DNA of 64,000 nt from contig NZ_QFZQ01000011.1 in the NCBI RefSeq assembly GCF_003171675.1, positions 62,001 through 126,000 of the forward strand. Reading direction: 5' to 3'. The notes under the pieces are model-generated. The model saw nothing but the letters and a program-made list of their open reading frames with translations, ran no database searches and was not told the DNA's origin. The position numbers and the translations under genes are program-made. This stretch comes from Reichenbachiella versicolor (GTDB lineage Bacteria > Bacteroidota > Bacteroidia > Cytophagales > Cyclobacteriaceae). Below, piece after piece: positions 36,619-46,270 of the stretch (its first letter is position 1; each line of letters starts with the position of its first letter).

Positions 36619-37191
36619 ATGGTTAAAAAGAGATTGGCAATTTTCGCGTCAGGTAGCGGAAGTAACGCTGAAGCAATAGCTAATTATTTCAATGGTCACA
36701 ATGAAATTGAAATAACTATGATTCTTTCTGATAAACCTAAGGCATACGTACATACTCGAGCCAAAAAGCTTAGAATACCTTCTTGGTCTTTCAATAGGCA
36801 AGAATTTTATGAATCTGAGGATGTAAAAAACAAATTAGCCAATAATAAAATCGACTACATTGTTTTAGCTGGGTTCATGTGGCTGGTTCCTGAATATTTA
36901 GTAAAATCATATCCCAATAAAATATTTAACATTCATCCAGCATTATTGCCAAAATATGGTGGAAAAGGCATGTATGGTCATCATGTTCATGAGGCTGTAA
37001 TTGATGCTCGTGAAAAAGAAAGCGGAATTACTATTCATTTGGTTAATGAGGAATATGATAAGGGTAAGGTTCTCTGTCAAAAAAGTTTAGAAGTTTCAAA
37101 TAATGACACCCCTGATTCTCTAGCAGATAAAATTCATAAATTAGAACATGAATTTTATCCTCGGACTATTGAATCGTTCATTTGCAAATAA
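36619..37191 (+). CDS. purN: Phosphoribosylglycinamide formyltransferase
   Basis: 190 residues. N-terminal loop FASGSGSNAEAIANYF, the catalytic His in FNIHPALLPKYGG with KGMYGHHVHEAV, and SGITIHLVNEEYDKG match PurN (GART). It transfers formyl from 10-formyl-THF to glycinamide ribotide in purine synthesis. The next gene is purH, another folate-dependent purine step, 90 bp away, so a purine grouping, although a promoter element may lie between. Length slightly short of the usual 200-210. Confidence 0.94.
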   Translation: MVKKRLAIFASGSGSNAEAIANYFNGHNEIEITMILSDKPKAYVHTRAKKLRIPSWSFNRQEFYESEDVKNKLANNKIDYIVLAGFMWLVPEYLVKSYPNKIFNIHPALLPKYGGKGMYGHHVHEAVIDAREKESGITIHLVNEEYDKGKVLCQKSLEVSNNDTPDSLADKIHKLEHEFYPRTIESFICK

Positions 37192-37248
37192 ATGTCCATT
37201 GAATTCTAAACTTTCTTTCTCATTACTATTCGCTATGTAGTAAATATG

Positions 37249-37256
37249 TAGCTTTG
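37249..37256 (+). promoter_or_regulatory. Candidate -7 element for purH
   Basis: TAGCTTTG matches TAnnTTTG, 25 bp before the purH ATG. Not paired with a clear -33 TTG. An AGGAG sits 4 nt before the purH ATG, one of the few Shine-Dalgarno-like sites here. Confidence 0.35.
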
Positions 37257-37281
37257 CAGCCTAATTTTTTAACAGGAGAAA

Positions 37282-38808
37282 ATGGGTTCAAGAAAAATCA
37301 AATCAGCTCTTATTTCTGTCTTTCACAAAGACAATTTGGACAAATTAGTTAAAGTTCTAGCCGAGAACGATGTTCAAATCTACTCTACTGGAGGTACTCA
37401 AAAGTTCATCGAGGATATGGATATCTCAGTAACACCGGTTGAAAACCTTACAAGTTATCCTTCTATTTTTTCCGGAAGAGTAAAAACACTGCATCCTGCA
37501 ATTTTTGGAGGCATATTGAACAGAAGAGATAATGAGAGTGATAAGGCACAAAAAGCGGAGCACAATATTCCTGATATTGATATGGTGGTTGTGGATTTAT
37601 ACCCATTTGAAGAAACAGTTGCATCTGGAGCTTCTGAAGCTGAAATAATTGAAAAAATCGATATTGGAGGTATCTCATTAATCAGAGGTGCTGCCAAAAA
37701 TTTCAATGATGTTTTGATTGTTTCATCTATGGAACAATACAACGAGACAATCGAGATGCTAGATTCTCAAAAATGCGAAACTAGTCTTGACCAAAGAAAA
37801 GCGTTTGCTAGAAAGGCATTTGATATCTCTTCTCATTACGATTCGGCTATCTTCAATTATTTTAATGAAGACGGACAAGAGAAGTCATTCAAGAAAAGTG
37901 TACGAAATGCACAAATATTACGATATGGTGAAAACCCTCACCAAGAAGGAGCATTTTATGGAGATCTAGATGAACTCTTTGAAAAACTAAACGGTAAAGA
38001 ACTCTCTTATAACAATCTCGTGGATGTAGATGCCGCAGTTAGCTTAGTAAGAGAATTTGAAGGTGATACTGCTTTCGCAATCATTAAGCACACCAATGCT
38101 TGCGGTGTTGCAAAAGGTTCTTCTGTAAAAGAAGCATATCTAAAAGCTCTTTCCTCTGACAATGTATCCGCTTTTGGTGGTATCCTTTGTACCAATTCCA
38201 AGATTGACTTAGATGCCGCTGAGGAAATAAATAAACTTTTTTGTGAAGTACTAATTGCTCCTGACTATGAATTAGATGCATTAGAACTTTTAAAATCTAA
38301 AAAGAACAGAATTATTCTTAAGATTAAAGATGTTCAACCATCAAAGAAGCAATTCAAATCGTTATTAAATGGTGTTATAGTACAAGATGCAGATTTGAAA
38401 ACAGACTCAGTTCAAGACTTAAAAACTGTAACCAAAATAACACCAAATGATGACCAAATAGAAGCTATGATTTTTGCTTCTAAAGTTTGTAAACATACAA
38501 AGTCTAATACGGTGGTATTGGCTAATAAAGATATGATGTTGACAAGTGGAACAGGACAAACATCAAGGGTAGATGCCTTAAATCAAGCAATTAAAAAGGC
38601 TGGTGAATTTGGAATGGATTTGACAGGTTCAGTAATGGCCTCTGATGCATTTTTCCCATTTCCAGATTGTGTGGAGATAGCTGATAAAGCTGGTGTAAAA
38701 GCCGTCATTCAACCTGGAGGGTCAATAAAAGATCAATTATCTATAGATTATTGTGATGAAAATGGACTTGCAATGGTAATGACTGGGACTCGCCATTTCA
38801 AACACTAA
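37282..38808 (+). CDS. purH: Bifunctional AICAR formyltransferase/IMP cyclohydrolase
   Basis: 508 residues. The N-terminal MGS-like cyclohydrolase domain (about 1-190, ALISVFHKDNLDKL, STGGTQKF, FSGRVKTLHPAIFGG, IRGAAKNFNDV) is followed by the AICAR transformylase domain (ILRYGENPHQEG, FAIIKHTNACGVAKG, SDAFFPFPD). Catalyses the last two steps of IMP synthesis in the cytoplasm. Follows purN on the same strand. Some 105 bp before mreB. Confidence 0.97.
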   Translation: MGSRKIKSALISVFHKDNLDKLVKVLAENDVQIYSTGGTQKFIEDMDISVTPVENLTSYPSIFSGRVKTLHPAIFGGILNRRDNESDKAQKAEHNIPDIDMVVVDLYPFEETVASGASEAEIIEKIDIGGISLIRGAAKNFNDVLIVSSMEQYNETIEMLDSQKCETSLDQRKAFARKAFDISSHYDSAIFNYFNEDGQEKSFKKSVRNAQILRYGENPHQEGAFYGDLDELFEKLNGKELSYNNLVDVDAAVSLVREFEGDTAFAIIKHTNACGVAKGSSVKEAYLKALSSDNVSAFGGILCTNSKIDLDAAEEINKLFCEVLIAPDYELDALELLKSKKNRIILKIKDVQPSKKQFKSLLNGVIVQDADLKTDSVQDLKTVTKITPNDDQIEAMIFASKVCKHTKSNTVVLANKDMMLTSGTGQTSRVDALNQAIKKAGEFGMDLTGSVMASDAFFPFPDCVEIADKAGVKAVIQPGGSIKDQLSIDYCDENGLAMVMTGTRHFKH

Positions 38809-38913
38809 TTTTTATATATTTCGAACAGAGACACTTGAGATTGTTGATTGGGAGTTGATTTGTGACTAATTTGAGGGCTTCCAATCATCATTACATAGAT
38901 ATCAAACAGTATT

Positions 38914-39942
38914 ATGGGAATTTTCGATTTGTTTTCGAGTGATATAGCCATCGATCTTGGTACGGCTAACACGCTGATCATCAGTAAAGGCAACGTGGTC
39001 GTAGATGAACCTTCGATCATTGCGATCGACAAATCTAAGAACAAAGTTTTAGCGATTGGAAATGAGGCCATGCAGATGCATGAAAAGACTCATGAAAGTA
39101 TTAAAACAATACGACCATTAAAAGATGGAGTGATCGCTGATTTTCAAGCTGCAGAATCTATGATTCGTGGCATGATCAAAATGATCGATAAAGACAAAAA
39201 AAGATTATTCCCTGCCTCTCACAGAATGATCATTTGCATTCCTTCTGGTATCACCGAAGTCGAGAAAAGAGCGGTTAGAGATTCTGCAGAGCATGCTGGT
39301 GCTAAAGAAGTCTATATGATTCATGAACCAATTGCAGCAGCCATTGGTATCGGAATTGATATTGAAAGACCGGTAGGGAGTATGATTGTAGACATAGGAG
39401 GGGGTACAACAGAGATTGCAGTTATAGCACTTTCAGGAATTGTTTGTGACCAATCCATCAGAGTGGCAGGTGATGCTTTCAACAAGGATATACTGGACTA
39501 TATGCGTCGTCAGCACAACCTTTTGATTGGAGAAAGAACTGCAGAAAATGTAAAAATACAAGTAGGATCAGCTTTAACAGAGCTAGACGAAGGCCCTGAG
39601 GATTTTGATATAAGAGGTCGTGATTTGATGACGGGTATTCCTAAAGTTATCAAACTTTCCTATTCAGAAGTAGCGTTCGCCATCGATAAATCTGTTTCAA
39701 AAATAGAAGAGGCTGTTTTGAAGGCATTGGAGATCGCACCGCCAGAACTTTCTGCTGATATATACGATAATGGAATCTACCTTACTGGAGGAGGGGCTAT
39801 GCTTAGAGGTCTTGACAAACGCTTAGGAATGAAAACAAAACTTCCTATTCACATTGCAGATGATCCGTTGAAAGCTGTAGTAAGAGGCACCGGGGTTGCT
39901 TTGAAGAGAATAGATGAGTTCAAGGCTGTCTTGATGCAATAA
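38914..39942 (+). CDS. mreB: Rod-shape determining actin homologue MreB
   Basis: 342 residues. The actin-fold phosphate loops are clear: DLGTANTLI, DIGGGTTEIAVIAL, and the adenosine motif GGGAMLRGLDKRL; also EPIAAAIG. Membrane-associated ATP-dependent filaments that orient elongation of the cell wall. First gene of mreB-mreC-mreD-mrdA-rodA, all on the plus strand with spacing of 6 bp or less or overlaps. Together these genes indicate a rod-shaped cell. Confidence 0.97.
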   Translation: MGIFDLFSSDIAIDLGTANTLIISKGNVVVDEPSIIAIDKSKNKVLAIGNEAMQMHEKTHESIKTIRPLKDGVIADFQAAESMIRGMIKMIDKDKKRLFPASHRMIICIPSGITEVEKRAVRDSAEHAGAKEVYMIHEPIAAAIGIGIDIERPVGSMIVDIGGGTTEIAVIALSGIVCDQSIRVAGDAFNKDILDYMRRQHNLLIGERTAENVKIQVGSALTELDEGPEDFDIRGRDLMTGIPKVIKLSYSEVAFAIDKSVSKIEEAVLKALEIAPPELSADIYDNGIYLTGGGAMLRGLDKRLGMKTKLPIHIADDPLKAVVRGTGVALKRIDEFKAVLMQ

Positions 39943-39948
39943 CATACT

Positions 39949-40770
39949 ATGCAGCAACTGTTAGAATTCCTTTTCAAGTACCGAGTATTTATACTCTTTT
40001 TAGTGCTTCAGGGGATCTGCTCTTGGTTGATTATTCAAAACAACCCTTACCATGGAGCAAAGTATTTCACAGCAGCTAATGCATTCACTGGAGGTATGGT
40101 TAATACCTCGACCAATATTAAAAACTATTTCAGCTTAGCAGAAAAAAATAAGATGTTGGCTGATGAAAATGTCAGACTTCGCGAGGAAATTATTGCTTTA
40201 AGAGACTCAGCCTATATGGCCAACCTTGAGTTAGATACAGCCATTCAGAGTATTAAGGCTAAAGTCATCGACAATTCGTTAAGATTCAGAAATAACTACC
40301 TAATTATCAATAAAGGTAGTCAGGATAGTATCAAATCTGGTATGGGAGTAATAGGCACAAATGGTATCATTGGTCAGGTACAACGTGTCACTGATCATTA
40401 TTCTACAATTCTTTCTCTTTTGCATAGCAAGACCTCAGTTTCAGCAAAACATGGACCAACAGGGACGCTTAGCAGTGTCGTTTGGGATGGTATCGATCCA
40501 GATTTGGCTGTTTTAAAATACCTTCCTCGACACATACATGTTAACTCTGGTGATTCAATATTTACCTCTGGCTTTAACTCTGTATACCCAGAGAATACCT
40601 TAATTGGTATTGTTGAAAATGTAAACATTACAGCAGATGCTACCTTTTACGATATAAAAATAGACCTCGCTACAGATTTTAGTGCATTATCATTTGTCTA
40701 CATTTTAGACTTGAAAGATAAAGTTCTAGTGGATTCTTTACGAAACTTAACCACACGTACAGATGATTAG
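39949..40770 (+). CDS. mreC: Cell-shape protein MreC
   Basis: 273 residues. One N-terminal membrane segment (about 9-27, YRVFILFLVLQGICSWLII), a periplasmic coiled coil (about 65-95, AEKNKMLADENVRLREEIIA) and two beta-barrel modules (NNYLIINKGSQDSIKSGMGV, IFTSGFNSVYPENTLIGIVE). It scaffolds the elongasome on the periplasmic side. Overlaps mreD by 8 bp. Confidence 0.95.
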   Translation: MQQLLEFLFKYRVFILFLVLQGICSWLIIQNNPYHGAKYFTAANAFTGGMVNTSTNIKNYFSLAEKNKMLADENVRLREEIIALRDSAYMANLELDTAIQSIKAKVIDNSLRFRNNYLIINKGSQDSIKSGMGVIGTNGIIGQVQRVTDHYSTILSLLHSKTSVSAKHGPTGTLSSVVWDGIDPDLAVLKYLPRHIHVNSGDSIFTSGFNSVYPENTLIGIVENVNITADATFYDIKIDLATDFSALSFVYILDLKDKVLVDSLRNLTTRTDD

Positions 40771-41281
40771 ATTAGCAGATATACTAGGTCTATTTGGAAA
40801 TCTACTATTATTTCTAGTACAGGTACTCATACTGAAAAACGTAGTGATGTATGATTATGCGTTTTGCTTTGCATATGTAATGTTAATATTAATGATACCT
40901 CTTGATACATCACCGATCGTTCAGCTTTTGGTAGGGTTTTCAATAGGCATAATCATTGATGTATTTTACAATACGATTGGAATGCACGCCGCGGCGTCAG
41001 TATTAATGGTTTTTGTTAAAATCTATTGGATGAAAGTATTGACACCCAGTGGAGGATACGATATAGGAACTAGAGTAAATATGCAAACTCAAGGACTTCA
41101 ATGGTTCATTATTTATGCCTTCCCACTCATACTTGTACATTCATTTTCGTTATTTATAATTGAAGCTAGCGGATTCAACTTATTTGGCCAAACATTGCTA
41201 AAAGGACTTTATAGTTCTGTATTTACCATGATAATGGTCTTGATTTTACAATATCTATTCTATAAGAAGATTAACTCGTGA
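40763..41281 (+). CDS. mreD: Rod-shape determining membrane protein MreD
   Basis: 172 residues, about five hydrophobic membrane segments, of MreD length and identified mostly by position between mreC and the PBP2 gene. Features such as DTSPIVQLLVGFSIGIIIDV and GMHAAASVLMVFVK are typical of Bacteroidota MreD. Starts 8 bp before the end of mreC. Its stop shares bases with the GTG start of the next gene (41278-41281). Confidence 0.92.
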   Translation: MIRLADILGLFGNLLLFLVQVLILKNVVMYDYAFCFAYVMLILMIPLDTSPIVQLLVGFSIGIIIDVFYNTIGMHAAASVLMVFVKIYWMKVLTPSGGYDIGTRVNMQTQGLQWFIIYAFPLILVHSFSLFIIEASGFNLFGQTLLKGLYSSVFTMIMVLILQYLFYKKINS

Positions 41282-43077
41282 ATGAGGATAGACGATATAT
41301 TATCCGAGGAATTATTTTACTGATAGGAATTATTTTTCTTGTCAAGCTATTTTCAATTCAAGTCATAGATGATAAATACAAGGCTGCTGCACAAAACAAT
41401 ATTATCCATAAAGTCATTGACTACCCTTTCCGTGGTTTGATCTTCGATCGAAATAAAAAACTACTAGTTCATAACGATCCTATCTATGACCTCATGGTAA
41501 TTCCTAAGGAAGCTAAACTGAATGACACTCTTGCCTTCTGTGAACTACTAGACATTGACTTAGAGGAATTTACGGGACGAATGAAAAAGGCTCGTCGGTA
41601 TTCCTATATCAAACCTTCAGTATTTGAAAAACAAATCTCAAATAAGCAGTTTGCAGAAATACAAGATAAGCTTATCCATTTCAAAGGATTCTATCCCGAG
41701 GCTAGAACAGTTCGAGGCTACGACTTTTCTAGTTTAGCTAATGTACTAGGATATATCGGAGAGATCAATTCTCGTCAACTTAGTAGGGATACTACTAATT
41801 ATTATAAATCAGGTGATTATTTAGGTATTACAGGTCTAGAATCTTCGTACGAACAATTTCTTAGAGGAAAGCGCGGTATTAAATACAAGATGGTAAATGC
41901 AAGGGGAATAGATAAAGGGTCCTTCAATAATGGAGAGCAGGACACACTCTCAATTCCAGGAGAGAATTTAACATTATCAATTGACATCGAGCTTCAACGT
42001 TATGCTGAACGCCTACTTGACGGAAAAGTAGGTTCGATCGTAGCCATTGAACCTTCCTCTGGAGAAGTCCTTACTTTCGTATCTGGTCCATCTTATAAAC
42101 CGTCACTTTTAGCTGGGAAAAAATTTGGAAAAAATTACTCCATGCTAACGAAAGATAGTCTAAAACCCCTATTTAATCGTCCATTGATGGCTATGTATCC
42201 TCCTGGATCAATCTTTAAAACCTTGCAAGCTTTAATTGCTCTTCAAGAAGGTGTCATCACAGCCAAAGAAAAGATTTATTGTGATGGAACACTAATTGGA
42301 GACCATGCTCCTCCTGGATACTATGATGTTCATAAGGGAATAATGCTCTCTTCAAATAACTACTTTCACAAAGTATTCAGAAGAGTTATAGAACGTGATC
42401 CGACTAAAAGCCCATTTGTACAAGGCCCTGAAGGACTAACACATTGGAGAAGTATGGTTAATAAGTTCGGACTTGGACAACCGTTAGGGGTAGATTTACC
42501 TAACGAAAGATCTGGCCTTGTACCAGGCGTAGAACTTTATAATAGGATCTATGGAAAAGGTAGATGGAAATATTCAAATATCTCGTCTATGAGTATTGGT
42601 CAAGGTGAGATGCTAATGAACCCAATACAAATGACCAATCTTGCAGTAATCATGGCCAATAAAGGTTATTACTACAGACCTCACCTTGTCAAGTCTATTG
42701 GAGAGACTGGTTTTATTCTACCTGAATATCAAGAAAAAATCTCTTGTGGCATTGATGCTATTCACTTTCCTCCTGTAATAGAAGGTATGAAAGATGCTCT
42801 TGGGGGAACTGCACCAAGAGCAATAATTAGAGATATTGAAATCTGTGGAAAAACAGGTACTGCCCAAAATCCTCATGGGGAAGATCATTCTGTTTTTATG
42901 GCGTTTGCACCAAAGGATAATCCTAAAATCGCTATATCGGTATTCGTAGAAAATGCGGGATGGGGAGGTAGAGCAGCAGCATGTACGGCTAGTTTAATTA
43001 TCGAACAATATCTTCGTGGTGAAATTACTCGTCCATGGCTTGAGGATTATGTATTAGAAGGCTATTTCGGAGATTAA
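41278..43077 (+). CDS. mrdA: Penicillin-binding protein 2 (elongasome transpeptidase)
   Basis: 599 residues from a GTG at 41278. An N-terminal membrane anchor (about 8-28) and a dimerisation domain precede the transpeptidase: SxxK with nucleophile Ser311 (PPGSIFKTL), SxN at 359-361 (SSNNYF) and KTG at 525-527 (CGKTGTAQNP). It cross-links peptidoglycan during lateral growth with RodA. Overlaps mreD by 4 bp (GTGA), a translational-coupling arrangement. A nearby ATG at 41282 is out of frame. Confidence 0.96.
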   Translation: MNEDRRYIIRGIILLIGIIFLVKLFSIQVIDDKYKAAAQNNIIHKVIDYPFRGLIFDRNKKLLVHNDPIYDLMVIPKEAKLNDTLAFCELLDIDLEEFTGRMKKARRYSYIKPSVFEKQISNKQFAEIQDKLIHFKGFYPEARTVRGYDFSSLANVLGYIGEINSRQLSRDTTNYYKSGDYLGITGLESSYEQFLRGKRGIKYKMVNARGIDKGSFNNGEQDTLSIPGENLTLSIDIELQRYAERLLDGKVGSIVAIEPSSGEVLTFVSGPSYKPSLLAGKKFGKNYSMLTKDSLKPLFNRPLMAMYPPGSIFKTLQALIALQEGVITAKEKIYCDGTLIGDHAPPGYYDVHKGIMLSSNNYFHKVFRRVIERDPTKSPFVQGPEGLTHWRSMVNKFGLGQPLGVDLPNERSGLVPGVELYNRIYGKGRWKYSNISSMSIGQGEMLMNPIQMTNLAVIMANKGYYYRPHLVKSIGETGFILPEYQEKISCGIDAIHFPPVIEGMKDALGGTAPRAIIRDIEICGKTGTAQNPHGEDHSVFMAFAPKDNPKIAISVFVENAGWGGRAAACTASLIIEQYLRGEITRPWLEDYVLEGYFGD

Positions 43078-43079
43078 TT

Positions 43080-44345
43080 ATGAGAGGAGATAGACTAACA
43101 GATAAAATAGATTGGGTAGTAATAGGATTATACGCACTAATGGTTTTCCTTGGATGGACTAGCATTTATGCTGCTATTTACAGCGAAGAGAATGCTTCCG
43201 AATTAATCAGTCTATCTCATAACTCTGGTAAGCAACTGCTCTGGATAGTTACTTCTCTTTTGATCATTATAGGTGTTATGAGTTTAGATTATAAGATCTA
43301 TTCTTCTTTCAGTTATATTATCTATGGAATTTCAATTTTACTATTGATCATAGTATTGGGAGTAGGTACCGTAGTGGCAGGATCAAAGTCATGGATAGCT
43401 ATTGGTGGTTTCAGGTTACAACCTTCTGAATTTGCAAAGTTTGCGACAGCTCTAGCCCTTGCTAATTATTTGAGTGACATTAATATCAAGATGTCAAACC
43501 TGAAAACTCAGCTTATTGGAACAGGAATCATCACCCTACCAATGTTATTAATTATAATACAAGGTGATACAGGGTCGGCAATGGTGTTTGCATCATTTTT
43601 CATAGTGATGTTTAGAGAAGGAATGCCTCCCATATACTTTATAGTTGGATTTGGGTTAATCTTTCTGTTCATTATAACACTGGTTGTGAGTAAAACGATA
43701 ATTTTCGTGGTATCTGGTGTAGTCATTCTAATTATCATTGGAGTTTCTGTTAAGCATCCTAAACGAATCATTATCACGTTACTGGTCGGATTAATAATAG
43801 TAGGAACTGTTACAAGTGTTGACTTTGTACTCAACAAAGTTTTGAAAGACCACCAGCGGAATCGAGTAATATCACTTGTCAACCCTGATATTGATCCATT
43901 AGGAGTAGGCTGGAATGTAACACAATCGAAAATAGCAATTGGTTCAGGAGGGTTTTGGGGAAAAGGTTATCTTCAAGGTACTCAAACGAAGTTTGATTTT
44001 GTACCAGAACAAAGTACTGACTTCATTTTCTGCACGATGGGTGAAGAACATGGATGGGTAGGTAGTTTAGTATTAATTACATTATTTGTAACACTTTTAA
44101 TCAGAATATCTTGGCTTGCTGAAAGGCAAAAATCCCGTTTTGCGAGAATTTATGGATACGGAGCCCTTTCAGTAATATTCTTTCATTTTGCTGTGAATAT
44201 TGCAATGACGATTGGGCTATTCCCTGTGATTGGAATTCCCCTTCCATTTTTTAGTTATGGAGGCTCATCTTTATGGTCATTTACGATACTACTTTTTATT
44301 CTAATTAAACTGGACTCAGAGAGAATGAATGTTTTGATGAGATAA
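43080..44345 (+). CDS. rodA: SEDS peptidoglycan glycosyltransferase RodA
   Basis: 421 residues, ten or so membrane segments. SEDS features: GSKSWIAIGGFRLQPSEFAKF, the essential PE/EHGWVG loop in FVPEQSTDFIFCTMGEEHGWVG, and PLPFFSYGGSSLWS at the C-terminus. Polymerises lipid II in the membrane as partner of PBP2. Begins 2 bp after the mrdA stop. Last gene of the operon; the convergent orphan gene ends 41 bp away. Confidence 0.96.
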   Translation: MRGDRLTDKIDWVVIGLYALMVFLGWTSIYAAIYSEENASELISLSHNSGKQLLWIVTSLLIIIGVMSLDYKIYSSFSYIIYGISILLLIIVLGVGTVVAGSKSWIAIGGFRLQPSEFAKFATALALANYLSDINIKMSNLKTQLIGTGIITLPMLLIIIQGDTGSAMVFASFFIVMFREGMPPIYFIVGFGLIFLFIITLVVSKTIIFVVSGVVILIIIGVSVKHPKRIIITLLVGLIIVGTVTSVDFVLNKVLKDHQRNRVISLVNPDIDPLGVGWNVTQSKIAIGSGGFWGKGYLQGTQTKFDFVPEQSTDFIFCTMGEEHGWVGSLVLITLFVTLLIRISWLAERQKSRFARIYGYGALSVIFFHFAVNIAMTIGLFPVIGIPLPFFSYGGSSLWSFTILLFILIKLDSERMNVLMR

Positions 44346-44385
44346 AAGCAATAATCTTAAAAGACTCTGTTTTTGATTTAAAAAT

Positions 44386-45492
44386 CTATCTAAACCTCTT
44401 AAAAATAATTTTAAGTAAACTTTTAACTTCTTCAGAATTCATATTCCAACCATACTTTCTAGAGTACTTATGAACAAGTAGCTCTACAGACTCGTCGAAA
44501 GAAGATGCTATATCTACCTGATCTATCGCTGATAAATAATCCTCTTCATTACCATCAAAAAGGTCATTAATGAACATATATCGTTGATTGATACTAATAG
44601 ACAGTGCTAAGCTTTCTATAGCCTTTTCCTCCATCTTGGTAGCAATAGTTTCTTTCTTTTCCTTGGCTTCATAACGTTGGTTCAAGGTTTGAATAGTATC
44701 TCCAGAATACTGCTCATTTAAATTTGCTTTCGTGACTTCAGGATCTTTGTTATCTGTTTCTATCAAAGAGCTAAAATCAGAACTCTTTTGTTCGTTCCCA
44801 GGTTGAAATTCTTCTGTTAAATCTTCTTCTATTTGAGATGTTGCAAATAAATCATCTGCAGGAATCGCAGGAGTTTCTTCTACAGGTATTTCGGCTTGAT
44901 CTTCATATTGTATGTCTCCACTGATTACCAAAACCGTACTAAATGCATGAACATTTTCTTGAAATTCAGCCTCAGAAAATTCAGTAGCAGCTGTTAACTG
45001 ATCAATAGAGTCCAAGCTAAGGTCACTTGCTGATGCCAAAGTCTCAAATAATGACTTATAAATTTTAAAATACTTTGACTCACTCCCTAAACTAGGATGA
45101 GCAATTAATAATTCAGAACGGTTTTTATAGTAGCTATACGGATCATATAAAAGTTCCAATGTCTCCATTACAGCAGATTCAAGCAATGGCTTAAAATCTT
45201 CTTTACTTATCAGGATATTTTTGGAAAGAGTATTAACCAATGTTTTCAAAGCTTGATTCACCTCATCATTCTTATAATTAAAATATGGACTTTTTAGCTT
45301 TTTAGTTTCCTCTTGCCATTGGTTAAAAAGATTTTTAAGAACAAAGAAATTGACCTGCTTTACTGGAGTAAAGCCCACAATCTGTGGACCAGATATCCCT
45401 TCATTTTGACTGAAAAAGTCGTCAACCACGATCGAAGCAAATGATTGGCTGTATTGCTTTGCGACTGATTTATTTAATTTGCTCCCAATCAT
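44386..45492 (-). CDS. Cytoplasmic protein of unknown function, two-part architecture
   Basis: 368 residues, no signal or membrane segment. The first part (about 1-175) is helical (FFVLKNLFNQWQEETKKLKS). An acidic, low-complexity linker (about 190-265: EEDLTEEFQPGNEQ) follows. The C-terminal 90 residues (SISINQRYMFINDLFDGNEE, YLSAIDQVDI) are a compact helical module that I believe recurs in Bacteroidota proteins beside tdk. No active-site residues are seen. It is convergent with rodA and divergent from tdk. Function unknown. Confidence 0.75.
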   Translation of the reverse strand: MIGSKLNKSVAKQYSQSFASIVVDDFFSQNEGISGPQIVGFTPVKQVNFFVLKNLFNQWQEETKKLKSPYFNYKNDEVNQALKTLVNTLSKNILISKEDFKPLLESAVMETLELLYDPYSYYKNRSELLIAHPSLGSESKYFKIYKSLFETLASASDLSLDSIDQLTAATEFSEAEFQENVHAFSTVLVISGDIQYEDQAEIPVEETPAIPADDLFATSQIEEDLTEEFQPGNEQKSSDFSSLIETDNKDPEVTKANLNEQYSGDTIQTLNQRYEAKEKKETIATKMEEKAIESLALSISINQRYMFINDLFDGNEEDYLSAIDQVDIASSFDESVELLVHKYSRKYGWNMNSEEVKSLLKIIFKRFR

Positions 45493-45673
45493 ATTTATAG
45501 CTTTTTTTGTCTCTGTCGTGTATTAAAAATCGGCATATAGCTAGAATAGTATTTAAGTACGCTAGCCTTAATATTTTCCTCAAAACGAAATTAAGTATCT
45601 TTTGGATATAAATCTGGACTAAATCGAATGTGACTCTTTAGACAGTACAATATCTTAGACAATTTTCAAGTTA

Positions 45674-46270
45674 ATGTTTCTCGAATCCACTATAGACGAC
45701 CAAAATAATGCCAAAAATCAGCTTGGTTGGTTAGAAGTTATCTGTGGATCTATGTTTTCTGGAAAAACTGAAGAATTGATCCGCAGATTAAATAGAGCAC
45801 GAATTGCAGATCAAAACGTGGAGATTTTTAAACCCGCTATCGACGTACGCTACAGTGAAGAAGATGTAGTTTCTCACAATCAAAACACCATTAGGTCAAC
45901 ACCTGTGCAATCTGCAAGCGAAATCCTACTACTTGGAGCGAATTGCAATGTAGTAGGAATAGATGAAGCACAATTTTTTGACAAGGAGTTGGTATACGTA
46001 TGTCGTACTTTAGCGAATAATGGCAAGCGAGTAATCCTTGCAGGACTCGATATGACGTTTAAAGGCGAACCTTTTGAACCAATGCCTCAATTGATGGCAA
46101 TAGCAGAATATGTAACAAAATTTCGTGCAATCTGTATGCGCTGTGGAAATGTAGCTTCATACACATATAGAACCACTACCAATGATGATCAAGTATTATT
46201 GGGTGAACAAGACAAATATGAAGCTCGTTGTAGAACGTGTTTCTATAGAGACTTTAAAAATGAAAAATAA
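45674..46270 (+). CDS. tdk: Thymidine kinase
   Basis: 198 residues, TK1-like. P-loop [15 protein letters not shown] (about 25-39), the DEAQFF catalytic/nucleotide-binding segment with [11 protein letters not shown], and a zinc ribbon of two CxxC pairs (CMRCG, CRTC). Phosphorylates thymidine with ATP for salvage. Its stop codon overlaps the porZ start by 11 bp. Confidence 0.96.
   Translation: MFLESTIDDQNNAKNQLGWLEVICGSMFSGKTEELIRRLNRARIADQNVEIFKPAIDVRYSEEDVVSHNQNTIRSTPVQSASEILLLGANCNVVGIDEAQFFDKELVYVCRTLANNGKRVILAGLDMTFKGEPFEPMPQLMAIAEYVTKFRAICMRCGNVASYTYRTTTNDDQVLLGEQDKYEARCRTCFYRDFKNEK

Noticed and set aside
37192-37281. purN-purH gap inspected for a purine riboswitch.
   Set aside because: The 90-nt gap has no aptamer-like pairing and is too short to hold aptamer plus switch.
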